From NCBI GenBank assembly GCA_964603915.1, contig CAZRWU010000083.1, positions 1-13,106 of the forward strand: a stretch of 13,106 nucleotides of DNA. Reading direction: 5' to 3'. Positions within the stretch are counted from its first letter, which is position 1. Each line of letters begins with the position of its first letter. A model generated the notes under the pieces. That model was not told the DNA's origin and did not search any database. It was given only the letters and a program-made list of their open reading frames with translations. Position numbers and translations under genes: made by a program. The DNA comes from REEP01 sp964603915. GTDB lineage: Bacteria; Pseudomonadota; Alphaproteobacteria; Rhodospirillales; Defluviicoccaceae. Below, one piece after another: positions 1-7,089 of this stretch.

Positions 1-284
1 TCGCCGGCCGGTTTACGTGCGCGCAGTGCGGCGAGGGATACCACGACACATTTAAGCGTCCCCAAGCCCATAGTGTTTGCGATGTCTGTGGCGGCGCCGA
101 ATTTGTCCGCCGCAGCGACGATAATCCCGAAACCGTTCGTCAGCGCCTGGAAGCTTATCATGTCCAGACTGCGCCGGTGCTTCGTTACTATGAAAAGCAG
201 GGGCTGATTGAATCAGTAGATGGCATGGGACCGATCGATGAAGTCACCGCCCAATTATATGCAAAAATCGGAAACGGACATTAA
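1..284 (+). CDS. adk: Adenylate kinase, C-terminal part (5' end outside window)
   Basis: This is the end of adenylate kinase (ATP + AMP = 2 ADP), a cytoplasmic enzyme of nucleotide homeostasis. The reading frame begins at base 3 and runs 93 codons to TAA at 282-284. The visible part opens in the LID domain with a four-cysteine zinc-finger pattern (CAQC followed 18 residues later by CDVC), so this is the zinc-binding LID type. Next come the RRSDDNPETVRQRL block, whose arginines contact ATP in the family, and the usual C-terminal helix region with PVLRYYEKQG. The core (P-loop and AMP site) lies upstream of the window. Position just before rpsM matches the secY-adk-rpsM order common in alphaproteobacteria. 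The gene is truncated only by the window edge. Confidence 0.95.
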   Translation, partial: AGRFTCAQCGEGYHDTFKRPQAHSVCDVCGGAEFVRRSDDNPETVRQRLEAYHVQTAPVLRYYEKQGLIESVDGMGPIDEVTAQLYAKIGNGH

Positions 285-286
285 AT

Positions 287-314
287 TTGACTGCGGGGAC
301 CTTCGCCGTATAAT
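287..314 (+). promoter_or_regulatory. Candidate sigma-70 promoter for the rpsM-rpsK-rpoA-rplQ operon
   Basis: A -35 box TTGACT (287-292) and a perfect -10 box TATAAT (309-314) are separated by 16 bp. The -35 box starts 2 nt after the adk stop codon. Transcription would begin near 321, leaving a leader of about 50 nt before the rpsM GTG. A short inverted repeat AACGG/CCGTT (316-320/325-329) straddles the predicted start. Seen directly: both hexamers and the spacing. Inferred: that it drives the ribosomal protein/RpoA operon independently of adk. Confidence 0.65.
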
Positions 315-371
315 CAACGGCTTTCCGTTCCCACACAACTTACCGCGTTTTCCAGGCGAGGAGAGCCCATA

Positions 372-749
372 GTGGCGCGTATTGCTGGCGTTAATATTCC
401 GACCCAAAAAAGGGTTGAAATCGCGCTCACCTACATCCATGGCATCGGGCGCACGATCGCCCGCCAGATTTGCACCCGGTTGGACATCCCGGCGGCGCGG
501 CGGGTAAACGAACTGAGCGATCAGGATATCATGCGCTTGCGGGAGGTCATTGACAACGACCACAAGGTCGAGGGCGATCTGCGTCGTGAGGTGGCGATCA
601 ACATCAAGCGATTGATGGATTTGGGGTGCTACCGTGGTCTTCGGCATCGCCGTGGGCTTCCGGTGCGCGGGCAACGGACCCATACCAATGCTCGAACGCG
701 AAAAGGTAAAGCCCGACCCATTGCGGGCAAGAAAAAAGCGAGCAAATAG
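372..749 (+). CDS. rpsM: 30S ribosomal protein S13 (uS13)
   Basis: S13 binds the head of the 30S subunit, touches P-site tRNA with its basic tail, and forms the inter-subunit bridges to the 50S subunit. The 125-residue product has the usual length. It opens with the typical ARIAGVNIP start, has the helix-hairpin-helix-like HGIGRT segment (about residues 24-29), and ends in the conserved RGLRHRRGLPVRGQRTHTNARTRKG stretch followed by a lysine-rich tail. Translation starts at GTG 372, chosen because the protein is full length from there and a strong purine-rich ribosome-binding site (GGCGAGGAGAG, 355-365) precedes it. It is first in the alpha operon, behind the promoter at 287-314, and 17 nt ahead of rpsK. 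Confidence 0.97.
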   Translation: MARIAGVNIPTQKRVEIALTYIHGIGRTIARQICTRLDIPAARRVNELSDQDIMRLREVIDNDHKVEGDLRREVAINIKRLMDLGCYRGLRHRRGLPVRGQRTHTNARTRKGKARPIAGKKKASK

Positions 750-766
750 AGCAGTAGGAAAACGAC

Positions 767-1156
767 ATGGCGAAAGCACCTCAGCGTCCCCGGCGCCGCG
801 AGCGCAAGAACATCACGTCCGGCGTCGCCCATATCAACGCGACGTTCAACAACACATTGATCACGATATCCGATGCACAAGGAAACGCGATTTCCTGGTC
901 GTCGGCGGGCTCGCAGGGGTTCAAGGGATCGCGCAAGTCGACGCCTTACGCGGCCCAGGTCGCCGCGGAAGATGCGGCGCGCAAGGCCATGGAGCACGGG
1001 ATGAAGACGCTTGAAGTCGAGGTGAAGGGGCCGGGCTCGGGACGGGAGTCTGCTTTGCGATCGCTGCAGTCGGTGGGATTTACCATTACGGCGATCCGGG
1101 ATGTGACTCCGATACCGCACAACGGCTGTCGGCCCCGCAAGCGTCGTCGGGTTTAG
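767..1156 (+). CDS. rpsK: 30S ribosomal protein S11 (uS11)
   Basis: S11 sits on the platform of the 30S subunit near the E site. The 129-residue product has normal length and the full family signature. There is a basic N-terminal tail, the ITSGVAHINATFNNTLITI core strand region (about residues 17-35), the GFKGSRKSTPYAAQ segment, and the invariant C-terminal PIPHNGCRPRKRRRV. The ATG start at 767 is 17 nt after the rpsM stop, with a weak TAGGAA ribosome-binding site at 755-760, so expression is probably tied to rpsM on one transcript. In many bacteria rpsD follows at this point; here it does not, and a 106-nt spacer leads to rpoA. Confidence 0.97.
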   Translation: MAKAPQRPRRRERKNITSGVAHINATFNNTLITISDAQGNAISWSSAGSQGFKGSRKSTPYAAQVAAEDAARKAMEHGMKTLEVEVKGPGSGRESALRSLQSVGFTITAIRDVTPIPHNGCRPRKRRRV

Positions 1157-1191
1157 CGCGGGAGAAACAAGTCATTTTCATGCAATGGTGG

Positions 1192-1230
1192 TTGTGCCAG
1201 ATCGACCAGCACAAAGCCCGCTGGCCGGGC
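1192..1230 (+). promoter_or_regulatory. Two adjacent hairpins in the rpsK-rpoA spacer
   Basis: Two perfect inverted repeats lie one base apart. The first is TTGTGC (1192-1197) with GCACAA (1209-1214) around an 11-nt loop. The second is GCCCG (1216-1220) with CGGGC (1226-1230) around a 5-nt loop. No T-run follows either, so they do not look like an intrinsic terminator. They sit 32 nt upstream of the rpoA start. A role in mRNA processing, in stability or in tuning RpoA translation is possible but not shown. Confidence 0.35.
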
Positions 1231-1262
1231 GCGACGATTTATGTGAACGCGAGGTTGCCGCA

Positions 1263-2279
1263 GTGATTCAAAAGAATTGGCAGGCACTTATCAAGCCCTC
1301 GAAGTTGGACGTTCTTCCGGGTGTGGATCCCAGGACCAAAGCGACCATCGTGGCGGAACCGTTGGAGCGTGGTTTTGGCCTCACATTGGGAAATGCTCTG
1401 CGGCGGGTCTTGCTGTCATCACTGCAGGGCGCCGCGGTAACGGCGATTCAAATCGATGGAGTGTTGCACGAATTTTCCACCATCCCTGGCGTGCGCGAGG
1501 ACGTGACCGATATTGTCCTCAACATTAAATCGCTTGCGTTGCGAATGACAGGCGAGGGACCCAAGCGCATTTACCTGCGTGTCGACGGCCCTGGCGAAGT
1601 GACAGCCGGAATGATCCAGACAGGGCATGACATCGAGGTGATGAACCCCGATCTTTTGATCTGCTCCCTCGATAATGGCGCCAAGCTGTCGATGGAGATG
1701 ACGGTCGAGACCGGCAAGGGTTATGCTGCGGCATCTTCGAGCCGAGTTGAGGAAGCGCCGATCGGTCTCATTCCGATCGATGCGATTTATTCGCCCGTGC
1801 GCAAGGTCGCCTACAAGGTCGAGAACACGCGGGTCGGGCAGGTCACGGATCATGACAAGTTGTCGCTCGAAGTGACCACCAATGGAGCCGTCAGTCCGGA
1901 AGATGCCGTCGCGCTTGCCGCGCGGATTCTTCAAGATCAGTTGCAGCTGTTCATCAACTTCGAGGAACCGCAGACAGCGGTTGAGGAAGAGCGTCGCGAC
2001 GAGCTGCCGTTCAATAGGAATCTCTTGCGCAAGGTCGACGAACTGGAGCTTTCCGTCCGCTCGGCGAACTGCCTCAAGAACGACAATATCATTTACATCG
2101 GGGATCTTATCCAGAAGACCGAGGCCGATATGTTGCGGACCCCAAACTTCGGCCGAAAGTCCTTGAACGAGATCAAGGAGGTTCTCTCGCAGATGGGCCT
2201 GCATCTCGGAATGGAAATTCCCAACTGGCCGCCAGAGAACATCGAGGAATTGGCTAAGAAACTCGAAGAGCCTTACTAG
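1263..2279 (+). CDS. rpoA: DNA-directed RNA polymerase subunit alpha
   Basis: RpoA dimerises to nucleate RNA polymerase assembly, and its C-terminal domain binds UP-element DNA and activators. The product is 338 residues, the usual alphaproteobacterial length. The N-terminal domain (about 1-235) carries the RGFGLTLGNALRRVLLSS motif at 36-53. A linker follows, then the alpha-CTD (about 250-338) with ELSVRSANCLK, whose Arg266 corresponds to the DNA-contacting Arg265 of E. coli, and LGMEIPNWPP near the end. I chose GTG 1263 because homologues begin at MIQKNWQ and a GAGG ribosome-binding site (1251-1254) lies 8 nt upstream. The frame stays open to ATG 1185, but that adds 26 residues unlike the family. 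rpoA follows rpsK after 106 nt and precedes rplQ by 39 nt. Confidence 0.96.
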   Translation: MIQKNWQALIKPSKLDVLPGVDPRTKATIVAEPLERGFGLTLGNALRRVLLSSLQGAAVTAIQIDGVLHEFSTIPGVREDVTDIVLNIKSLALRMTGEGPKRIYLRVDGPGEVTAGMIQTGHDIEVMNPDLLICSLDNGAKLSMEMTVETGKGYAAASSSRVEEAPIGLIPIDAIYSPVRKVAYKVENTRVGQVTDHDKLSLEVTTNGAVSPEDAVALAARILQDQLQLFINFEEPQTAVEEERRDELPFNRNLLRKVDELELSVRSANCLKNDNIIYIGDLIQKTEADMLRTPNFGRKSLNEIKEVLSQMGLHLGMEIPNWPPENIEELAKKLEEPY

Positions 2280-2318
2280 CGTCATCGAAGCCACATCGGA
2301 AGCGGGAGAAGAGAGGCG

Positions 2319-2747
2319 ATGCGCCATCGTATGGCGGAGCGGAAGCTCGGTCGAACAAGCAGCCACCGCAAGGCAATGTTCGCGAACATGACGGTGTCCT
2401 TGCTCAAGCATGAGCAAATCATGACGACACTGCCGAAGGCCAAGGAACTGCGTCGCTTCGCCGACCGCATGATCACGCTCGGCAAGCGGCGCAACCTCCA
2501 CGCGCGGCGTCAAGCGGCGTCTTTTCTGCGTGACGATGCCGTGGTCGCCAAGCTGTTCGGAGCGCTTGCCGACCGGTACGAGCAAAGGCCCGGCGGATAT
2601 ACGAGGGTGTTGAGAGCGGGGTACCGGCACGGCGACAATGCGCCGATTGCGGTCATTGAATTGGTGGATCGCGATCCGGATGCCAAGGGAGCCGAAGATC
2701 GGGCGCGCTTGGCCGCCGAGGAAACGGCGTCGACCGAAGCGGCTTGA
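2319..2747 (+). CDS. rplQ: 50S ribosomal protein L17 (bL17)
   Basis: L17 lies near the polypeptide exit tunnel of the large subunit. The 142-residue product starts with the diagnostic MRHRMAERKLGRTSSHRKAM and includes the NMTVSLLKHEQI and RVLRAGYRHGDNAPIAVIELVDR blocks (about residues 110-133 region). The last 20 or so residues are an acidic, alanine-rich extension (KGAEDRARLAAEETASTEAA), common in alphaproteobacterial L17. The ATG at 2319 has a purine-rich ribosome-binding region (GGAGAAGAG, 2305-2313). It is the last ribosomal gene of the operon; only 43 nt separate it from rarA, and no terminator is evident between them. Confidence 0.97.
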   Translation: MRHRMAERKLGRTSSHRKAMFANMTVSLLKHEQIMTTLPKAKELRRFADRMITLGKRRNLHARRQAASFLRDDAVVAKLFGALADRYEQRPGGYTRVLRAGYRHGDNAPIAVIELVDRDPDAKGAEDRARLAAEETASTEAA

Positions 2748-2790
2748 CCACCGCTTCGCGGCTTGGAGAGCGACGCCGGGCGTGACGCCG

Positions 2791-4092
2791 ATGAGGGGGC
2801 TCTTCGAAGAGCAGGCGCCGCGTCCGCTTGCCGATCGTCTTCGGCCCACGCGTCTAAACGAGGTTGTCGGCCAGGATCACCTTCTCGGTCCGGAGGCTCC
2901 GATCGGACATATGGTCGGCGCGGGATCGATCATGTCGATGATCCTGTGGGGGCCTCCAGGTTCTGGAAAAACCACAATCGCCCGCCTGCTCGCCGAGCAT
3001 ACGGACCTCCATTTCGAGGCGCTCTCGGCAGTCTTTTGTGGCGTGGCCGACTTGCGCCGGGTTTTTGACGCCGCCCGCAAGCGCCGGACCGTCGGCAAAG
3101 GCACTCTTTTATTCATCGACGAAGTGCACCGCTTCAACCGGGCTCAGCAAGATGCTCTCTTGCCGTGCGTCGAAGATGGCACGGTGACCCTGATCGGCGC
3201 GACGACCGAAAACCCGTCATTCGAGTTGAACGCGCCGCTTCTGTCCCGCTGCCGAGTGCTTGTTCTTAACCGTCTCGATGATGCGGCGCAGGAGGAACTC
3301 CTTGTTCGTGCCGAACGGGACGTCGGCAAGGTCCTGCCGCTCAAGCCCGATGCGCGAGCGGCATTGCGCGCCATGGCTGACGGCGACGGGCGCTATCTTC
3401 TGAACATGGTCGAGGCCTTGGTCGATTTGTCACAAGAAACGCCGCTTGACGTCATGGAACTGGCGGCAACGGTTCAACGGCGGATGCCGCTTTATGACAA
3501 GAACCGGGAGGGCCATTACAATCTCATCAGCGCCCTTCACAAGTCCTTGCGGGGCTCGGATGTGGACGCGGCTCTTTACTGGTTCGCGCGCATGATCGTG
3601 GGCGGCGAGGATCCTCATTACATTGCCCGGCGGCTGGTGCGTTTCGCCGTCGAAGACGTTGGGCTTGCCGATCCACAGGCCCTTCTTCAAGCCACGGCGG
3701 CATGGGACGCTTATGAACGTCTTGGCTCTCCCGAGGGAGAACTGGCGCTCGTTCAGTGCGTGATCTATCTGGCAACCGCGCCCAAATCGAATTCGGCCTA
3801 CCTGGCGGAGAAAGCGGCGATGGCGGCGGCGCGGGAAACAGGCTCACTGATGCCGCCGATGCATAGCCTGAACGCGCCGACCCGCCTGATGAAAGATCTC
3901 GGGTATGGCGCCGGCTATCGATACGATCACAAGGCGCCCGACGGTTTCGCCGGTCAAAGCTACTTTCCTGATGAAATGCCGCGCCGCCAGTTTTATGTTC
4001 CGGGAAAGCGCGGCGTGGAGAAAGAAATCGGCGAGCGGCTGGCGCAGTGGGAGCATCTGCGTCGGGTCGCGGCGCCGAACGACATGCCGTAG
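2791..4092 (+). CDS. rarA: Replication-associated recombination protein A (RarA/MgsA), AAA+ ATPase
   Basis: RarA is a homotetrameric AAA+ ATPase related to clamp-loader subunits and eukaryotic WRNIP1/Mgs1; it acts at stalled replication forks. The product is 433 residues, normal for the family. The family start PLADRLRP..LNEVVGQ..L is at residues 12-31. Walker A GPPGSGKT is at 54-61, Walker B LLFIDE at 106-111, sensor-1 GATTENPSFE at 136-145 and the arginine-finger SRCR near 152-155. The C-terminal half holds the tetramerisation region with KSLRGSDVDAALYWFARM. ATG 2791 was chosen from family alignment. GTG 2782, three codons upstream, is a real alternative because a GGAGAG (2765-2770) is better spaced for it. 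The longer in-frame extension upstream lies inside rplQ and is spurious. Confidence 0.95.
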   Translation: MRGLFEEQAPRPLADRLRPTRLNEVVGQDHLLGPEAPIGHMVGAGSIMSMILWGPPGSGKTTIARLLAEHTDLHFEALSAVFCGVADLRRVFDAARKRRTVGKGTLLFIDEVHRFNRAQQDALLPCVEDGTVTLIGATTENPSFELNAPLLSRCRVLVLNRLDDAAQEELLVRAERDVGKVLPLKPDARAALRAMADGDGRYLLNMVEALVDLSQETPLDVMELAATVQRRMPLYDKNREGHYNLISALHKSLRGSDVDAALYWFARMIVGGEDPHYIARRLVRFAVEDVGLADPQALLQATAAWDAYERLGSPEGELALVQCVIYLATAPKSNSAYLAEKAAMAAARETGSLMPPMHSLNAPTRLMKDLGYGAGYRYDHKAPDGFAGQSYFPDEMPRRQFYVPGKRGVEKEIGERLAQWEHLRRVAAPNDMP

Positions 4093-4100
4093 CGTCAAGC

Positions 4101-4145
4101 GAACGAGAAGCGTTCTTAATGTGCCTCGATCGCGGAAGGCCGCGA
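4101..4145 (+). terminator. Two hairpins in the rarA-HAD gap, possible weak terminator
   Basis: GAACG/CGTTC (4101-4105/4111-4115, 5-nt loop) is followed by TTAAT. TCGCGG/CCGCGA (4130-4135/4140-4145) is a perfect 6-bp stem with a 4-nt AAGG loop. Neither has a proper T-run, so if this is a terminator it is weak or needs Rho. The 96-nt gap otherwise holds only the start region of the next gene. Confidence 0.25.
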
Positions 4146-4188
4146 AGAATGGAAGCAGAAACCATGCTGCTGCGTGAGGCGGCGAAAG

Positions 4189-4998
4189 ATGGGCAACACT
4201 GGCATCGACCGGGCAACGCGTCCTGAAAAGGGGAAAAAAGACAACCCCGCAGGTAAGGTCCTGATCGAGCTTGATCGTTTCGAAGCCATGCTGTTCGATA
4301 TGGATGGCGTCGTCACGCGGTCCGCCCAAGGGCATGGCGAGCTGTGGAAAGTTGTTTTCGACGACTTTCTCAGGGATTTCGGCGCCCGTCATAATCTTCC
4401 CTTCAGAGAGTTCGACGCCACCGCGGACTACCATGATTTCGTCGATGGCAAACCGCGCTATGACGGAGTAGGCAGCTTCCTTGCCTCCCGGGGAATCATG
4501 ATCCCCTTTGGCGAGCCGACGGACGACGAGAAGACGGAAACATGTTGTGGTCTCGGCAACCGGAAGAACAAACTGTTCCTTGAGCAAATGGAACGGAGCG
4601 GTGTTTCGGTATTTGAAACTTCCATTGCCTACGCCCGTCATGTTCGCGCTCACCGGAAGAAAAGCGCGGTGGTGTCGGCGAGCAAGAATGCCGAATATGT
4701 CCTGCGCAAGGCTGGAATTTTCGATCTTTTTGACGTTGTTGTCAGTGGGCGGGAGGCGGCGGCCCTAAGCCTTGCGGGCAAACCAGCTCCGGATACCTAT
4801 CTCAAGGCTATGGAGCTTCTTGATGCGCATCCTGATCGCAGCGTGGTTTTTGAGGACAGCGTGACAGGCGTTCAAGCTGCGAAGTCGGCAGGTGTAGGAC
4901 TGATCGTCGGCGTGGATCGGGCGGATGACTCTGCAGCCTTGCGTTGGCATGGCGCGAATATCGTCGTCAACGACCTTGGCGAATTGGCTTGGTCCTGA
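4189..4998 (+). CDS. HAD-superfamily hydrolase, beta-phosphoglucomutase-like subfamily
   Basis: This is a haloacid-dehalogenase-fold phosphotransferase/phosphatase of the beta-phosphoglucomutase-like group. Residues count from ATG 4189 (269 aa). Motif I FDMDGV has nucleophile Asp37 and acid/base Asp39; motif II is VVSAS with Ser163; motif III is GKPAPD with Lys198; motif IV is FEDSVTG with Glu222-Asp223. The cap segment holds YHDFVDGKPRYDGV..FLASRG (81-102) and CGLGNRKN (120-127). I remember those two blocks from the subfamily often encoded beside or fused to glycoside phosphorylases. Here there is no such partner, so the substrate is unknown. ATG 4189 follows AGGCGG (4177-4182) with good spacing; GTG 4174 adds five residues and is possible. 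In relatives crcB is often found near this position. Confidence 0.85.
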   Translation: MGNTGIDRATRPEKGKKDNPAGKVLIELDRFEAMLFDMDGVVTRSAQGHGELWKVVFDDFLRDFGARHNLPFREFDATADYHDFVDGKPRYDGVGSFLASRGIMIPFGEPTDDEKTETCCGLGNRKNKLFLEQMERSGVSVFETSIAYARHVRAHRKKSAVVSASKNAEYVLRKAGIFDLFDVVVSGREAAALSLAGKPAPDTYLKAMELLDAHPDRSVVFEDSVTGVQAAKSAGVGLIVGVDRADDSAALRWHGANIVVNDLGELAWS

Positions 4999-5046
4999 GC
5001 GCGAACCGCCTCGCCCGCGATCTTGCGGCACAAAAGGGAATTGTTG

Positions 5047-6045
5047 TTGAAGGCTGTAGAACACGTTCCTGTTGATCCTGACGACGCCGATATTCGGTTG
5101 GATCGCTGGTTTCGCCGTCGCTATCCAGACATTCCCCATGCGCGACTGGAAAAATGGCTCAGGTCGGGACAATTGCGCGTGGACGGCCGGCGCGCCACCT
5201 CCGGGCTCAGGGTTAAAGCCGGCCAAGTCATTCGGGTGCCGCCGTATGTACCCCGGGACGCGCGGGATAGGATCGCCGCCCCGGCCGTTGCGGTGCGGGA
5301 GCGCGATATCCGCGAACTGCAGGCGCGCGTGTTGTTCAGCGATGAGCATGTTCTGGCGCTCGATAAGCCGTCCGGGCTTGCGGTTCAGGGAGGCACGAGA
5401 ACCCGGCGCCATCTCGACGCCATGCTCGACGCATTTTCGCAGGAAGGGCAGCGGCCCCGACTGGTGCACCGTCTCGACCGCGATACCTCGGGTATTCTCG
5501 TTCTCGCCAGGAGCGCCGCCGCCGCCGCCGCGTTGGGACGATCGTTTCGCTCGCGGTTTACCCGAAAACTCTATTGGGCCCTTGTCGTCGGAACGCCGCA
5601 ACCGCCATCGGGGCGGATCGACTTGCCGTTGAGCAAGCTGCCGGGGCGTCATGGAGAGAAGGTTGGCCCTGATCGCGCCGCCGGCGCCAGAGCGGTCACC
5701 GACTACCGCGTGATCGAGCGAGCAGGCCGTAAGGCCGCTTGGCTGGCGTTGGAACCGATCACCGGGCGCACACATCAGCTGCGAGCACACTGTCTTGCCC
5801 TGGGAACACCCATCCTTGGCGATGGCAAATACGGAGGCTCTGCGGCCTTTCTGGAAGGCTTGACGCCGAAAGTCCGATTGCACCTGCATGCCCGCGCCTT
5901 GCGCATTCCTCATCCCGCCGGCGGCGTGTTGACTCTCGAAGCGCCGTTGCCGGAAGACATGCGGCAGACGTGGCGGCTGCTTGGTTTTGCGACGAATGAG
6001 CGCGCCTTGCGCGCGGCCGGTTGGGCGGCGGAGACCGATTCCTGA
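5047..6045 (+). CDS. rluC: RluA-family 23S rRNA pseudouridine synthase (RluC/RluD type)
   Basis: The enzyme converts specific uridines of 23S rRNA to pseudouridine. The 332-residue product has an N-terminal S4 RNA-binding domain (about 16-65, RLDRWFRRRYPDIPHARLEKW) and then the catalytic domain. The signature HRLDRDTSG at 141-149 holds catalytic Asp144, and EPITGRTHQLRAH and LGDGKYGG follow later. Start choice: TTG 5047 gives a first residue that lines up with alphaproteobacterial RluC proteins and has AAGGGA (5034-5039) 7 nt upstream. TTG codons at 5041, 5044 and 5023 are in frame and cannot be excluded; no ATG or GTG exists near the start. A six-alanine run (GCC repeat near 5514-5531) lies just after the active site. 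Whether it targets RluC or RluD positions cannot be told from the sequence. Confidence 0.9.
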   Translation: MKAVEHVPVDPDDADIRLDRWFRRRYPDIPHARLEKWLRSGQLRVDGRRATSGLRVKAGQVIRVPPYVPRDARDRIAAPAVAVRERDIRELQARVLFSDEHVLALDKPSGLAVQGGTRTRRHLDAMLDAFSQEGQRPRLVHRLDRDTSGILVLARSAAAAAALGRSFRSRFTRKLYWALVVGTPQPPSGRIDLPLSKLPGRHGEKVGPDRAAGARAVTDYRVIERAGRKAAWLALEPITGRTHQLRAHCLALGTPILGDGKYGGSAAFLEGLTPKVRLHLHARALRIPHPAGGVLTLEAPLPEDMRQTWRLLGFATNERALRAAGWAAETDS

Positions 6046-6165
6046 CGCCTGCCGCGGGTACTTGCGTGACCGGAGCGGTCGGTTAAATCTCAAATGCTTC
6101 GGCTCTCGCCTGAGCTGGTATGCTGGTTCGGTGTCATTGCGGATCACAAACGAAGGAGTTGGATG

Positions 6166-6606
6166 ATGGCTCTTTACCGACCGGCCGCGGATCAATGGGC
6201 TGATCCCTTATCGACGCTGCGGCGCATTCAAGATGAGGTCAACCGTACTTTTGGGGGCTACCGCTGGCAAGAAGCGGTCGAGTTCCCGCCCCTGAATGTG
6301 TGGAGGGGGGAAAACGGTATTATCGTGGCTGCCGAGGTGCCGGGAGTCGCGCTTGATCAGATGGAGATCTCGGTCCATCAGAACACGTTGACGATCAAGG
6401 GTAGCCGGGAGCCGCAGGTCAGGGAGCCCGATGTCGCGGTTCATCGCAGCGAGCGGGAGTATGGCCCGTTTACAAGAACGGTGACGTTGCCGTTCAATGT
6501 CGATCCCGAACAGGTGAAAGCGAGCGTCCATAATGGGATTCTTTCCGTAGAGCTACCTCGTCCAGAACACGACAAGCCCAAGCGGATCACGATCAAGACG
6601 TCGTAG
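6166..6606 (+). CDS. Small heat-shock protein Hsp20, first of a tandem pair
   Basis: This is an ATP-independent holdase chaperone that forms large oligomers and keeps unfolding proteins soluble. The product is 146 residues from ATG 6166. A short variable N-terminal arm (1-39) is followed by an alpha-crystallin domain (about 40-134) with the typical EVPGV (57-61), LTIKGSRE (75-82), YGPFTRTVTLP (99-109) and GILSVELP (124-131) motifs. A C-terminal I-T-I (141-143) matches the IxI tail motif that docks onto neighbouring subunits. AAGGAG (6153-6158) is well placed for ATG 6166; ATG 6163 adds one Met. The 120-nt upstream gap has no clear heat-shock promoter that I could recognise. It is followed after 14 nt by a second, divergent hsp20, so the two are probably co-transcribed. 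Confidence 0.93.
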   Translation: MALYRPAADQWADPLSTLRRIQDEVNRTFGGYRWQEAVEFPPLNVWRGENGIIVAAEVPGVALDQMEISVHQNTLTIKGSREPQVREPDVAVHRSEREYGPFTRTVTLPFNVDPEQVKASVHNGILSVELPRPEHDKPKRITIKTS

Positions 6607-6620
6607 AGGGAGACGCTGAC

Positions 6621-7019
6621 ATGATCGACCCGATGAACCGGCAGATGGCAAGCGGCGGAGATGGGCCTGAAAGCACCAGGACGAAGCCTGTCTTCTCTCC
6701 GCCGACCGATATTTATGAAACCAAAGATGCGTTGTGCCTCGTTCTCGAGATTCCCGGCGTTGAGCCGGATGATGTCAATGTCACGCTCGACAAGCGCGTT
6801 TTGACGATCAAAGGGCCCTCCCGCTCGATGATGGCGCGTGAAGGCTATTCCCTCACTCATGCTGAATTCCGTGACGGAGATTACGAGCGGGCGTTCACGT
6901 TGTCGGAAAATATCGATAGCGAGGGGATTGAGGCGTCGGTAAAGGACGGCGTGCTGCGCTTGACGTTGCCGAAGGTCAAGCCGGCTCCCGCGAAAACGAT
7001 CTCCGTAAAGTCAGCTTGA
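6621..7019 (+). CDS. Small heat-shock protein Hsp20, second of a tandem pair
   Basis: This second alpha-crystallin-domain chaperone has 132 residues. The N-terminal arm is short and polar (1-26). The alpha-crystallin domain (about 27-119) shows PPTDIYET (27-34), LEIPGVEPDDVNV (42-54), LTIKG (61-65) and GVLRLTLPK (110-118). The tail has I-S-V (127-129), an IxV variant of the docking motif. It is clearly homologous to the preceding Hsp20 but quite divergent, so the pair is more likely two old classes that co-assemble or have separate clients than a fresh duplication. The ATG start at 6621 has a strong AGAGGGAGA ribosome-binding site (6605-6613) only 14 nt after the first gene, which fits one operon. 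Confidence 0.93.
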   Translation: MIDPMNRQMASGGDGPESTRTKPVFSPPTDIYETKDALCLVLEIPGVEPDDVNVTLDKRVLTIKGPSRSMMAREGYSLTHAEFRDGDYERAFTLSENIDSEGIEASVKDGVLRLTLPKVKPAPAKTISVKSA

Positions 7020-7089
7020 GGGGAAGGCGGCCGAAGGCAGGTTCTGGAGTGGTCGGCAAGGTCATCGGCGAGCCATTGATCGGCGACAG

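Noticed and set aside
1185..1262. N-terminal extension of rpoA from ATG 1185
   Set aside because: It adds 26 residues with no counterpart in the family, covers the two hairpins, and GTG 1263 has a good ribosome-binding site and the standard first residues.
1419..2849. 476-codon open frame on the minus strand opposite rpoA and rplQ
   Set aside because: It lies antisense to certain genes and has no recognisable domain; long antisense frames are expected in GC-rich codon-biased DNA.
4149..4226. Short frame of 25 codons overlapping the start of the HAD gene
   Set aside because: It has no convincing ribosome-binding site, no recognised similarity, and overlaps a well supported gene; probably chance.
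5514..5531. GCC repeat giving six alanines in rluC
   Set aside because: Alanine-rich sequence after the catalytic motif is common in this family and the repeat is short; no sign of instability or regulation.
6068..6080. GACCG/CGGTC inverted repeat upstream of the first hsp20
   Set aside because: Five base pairs with a 3-nt loop and no T-run; too short to call. I also looked for a heat-shock sigma or EcfG-type promoter in 6046-6165 and found no convincing match.
4765..6195. 476-codon open frame on the minus strand opposite the HAD gene and rluC
   Set aside because: Same reason: antisense shadow of well supported genes, composition rich in Arg, Gly, Pro and Gln, no family features.
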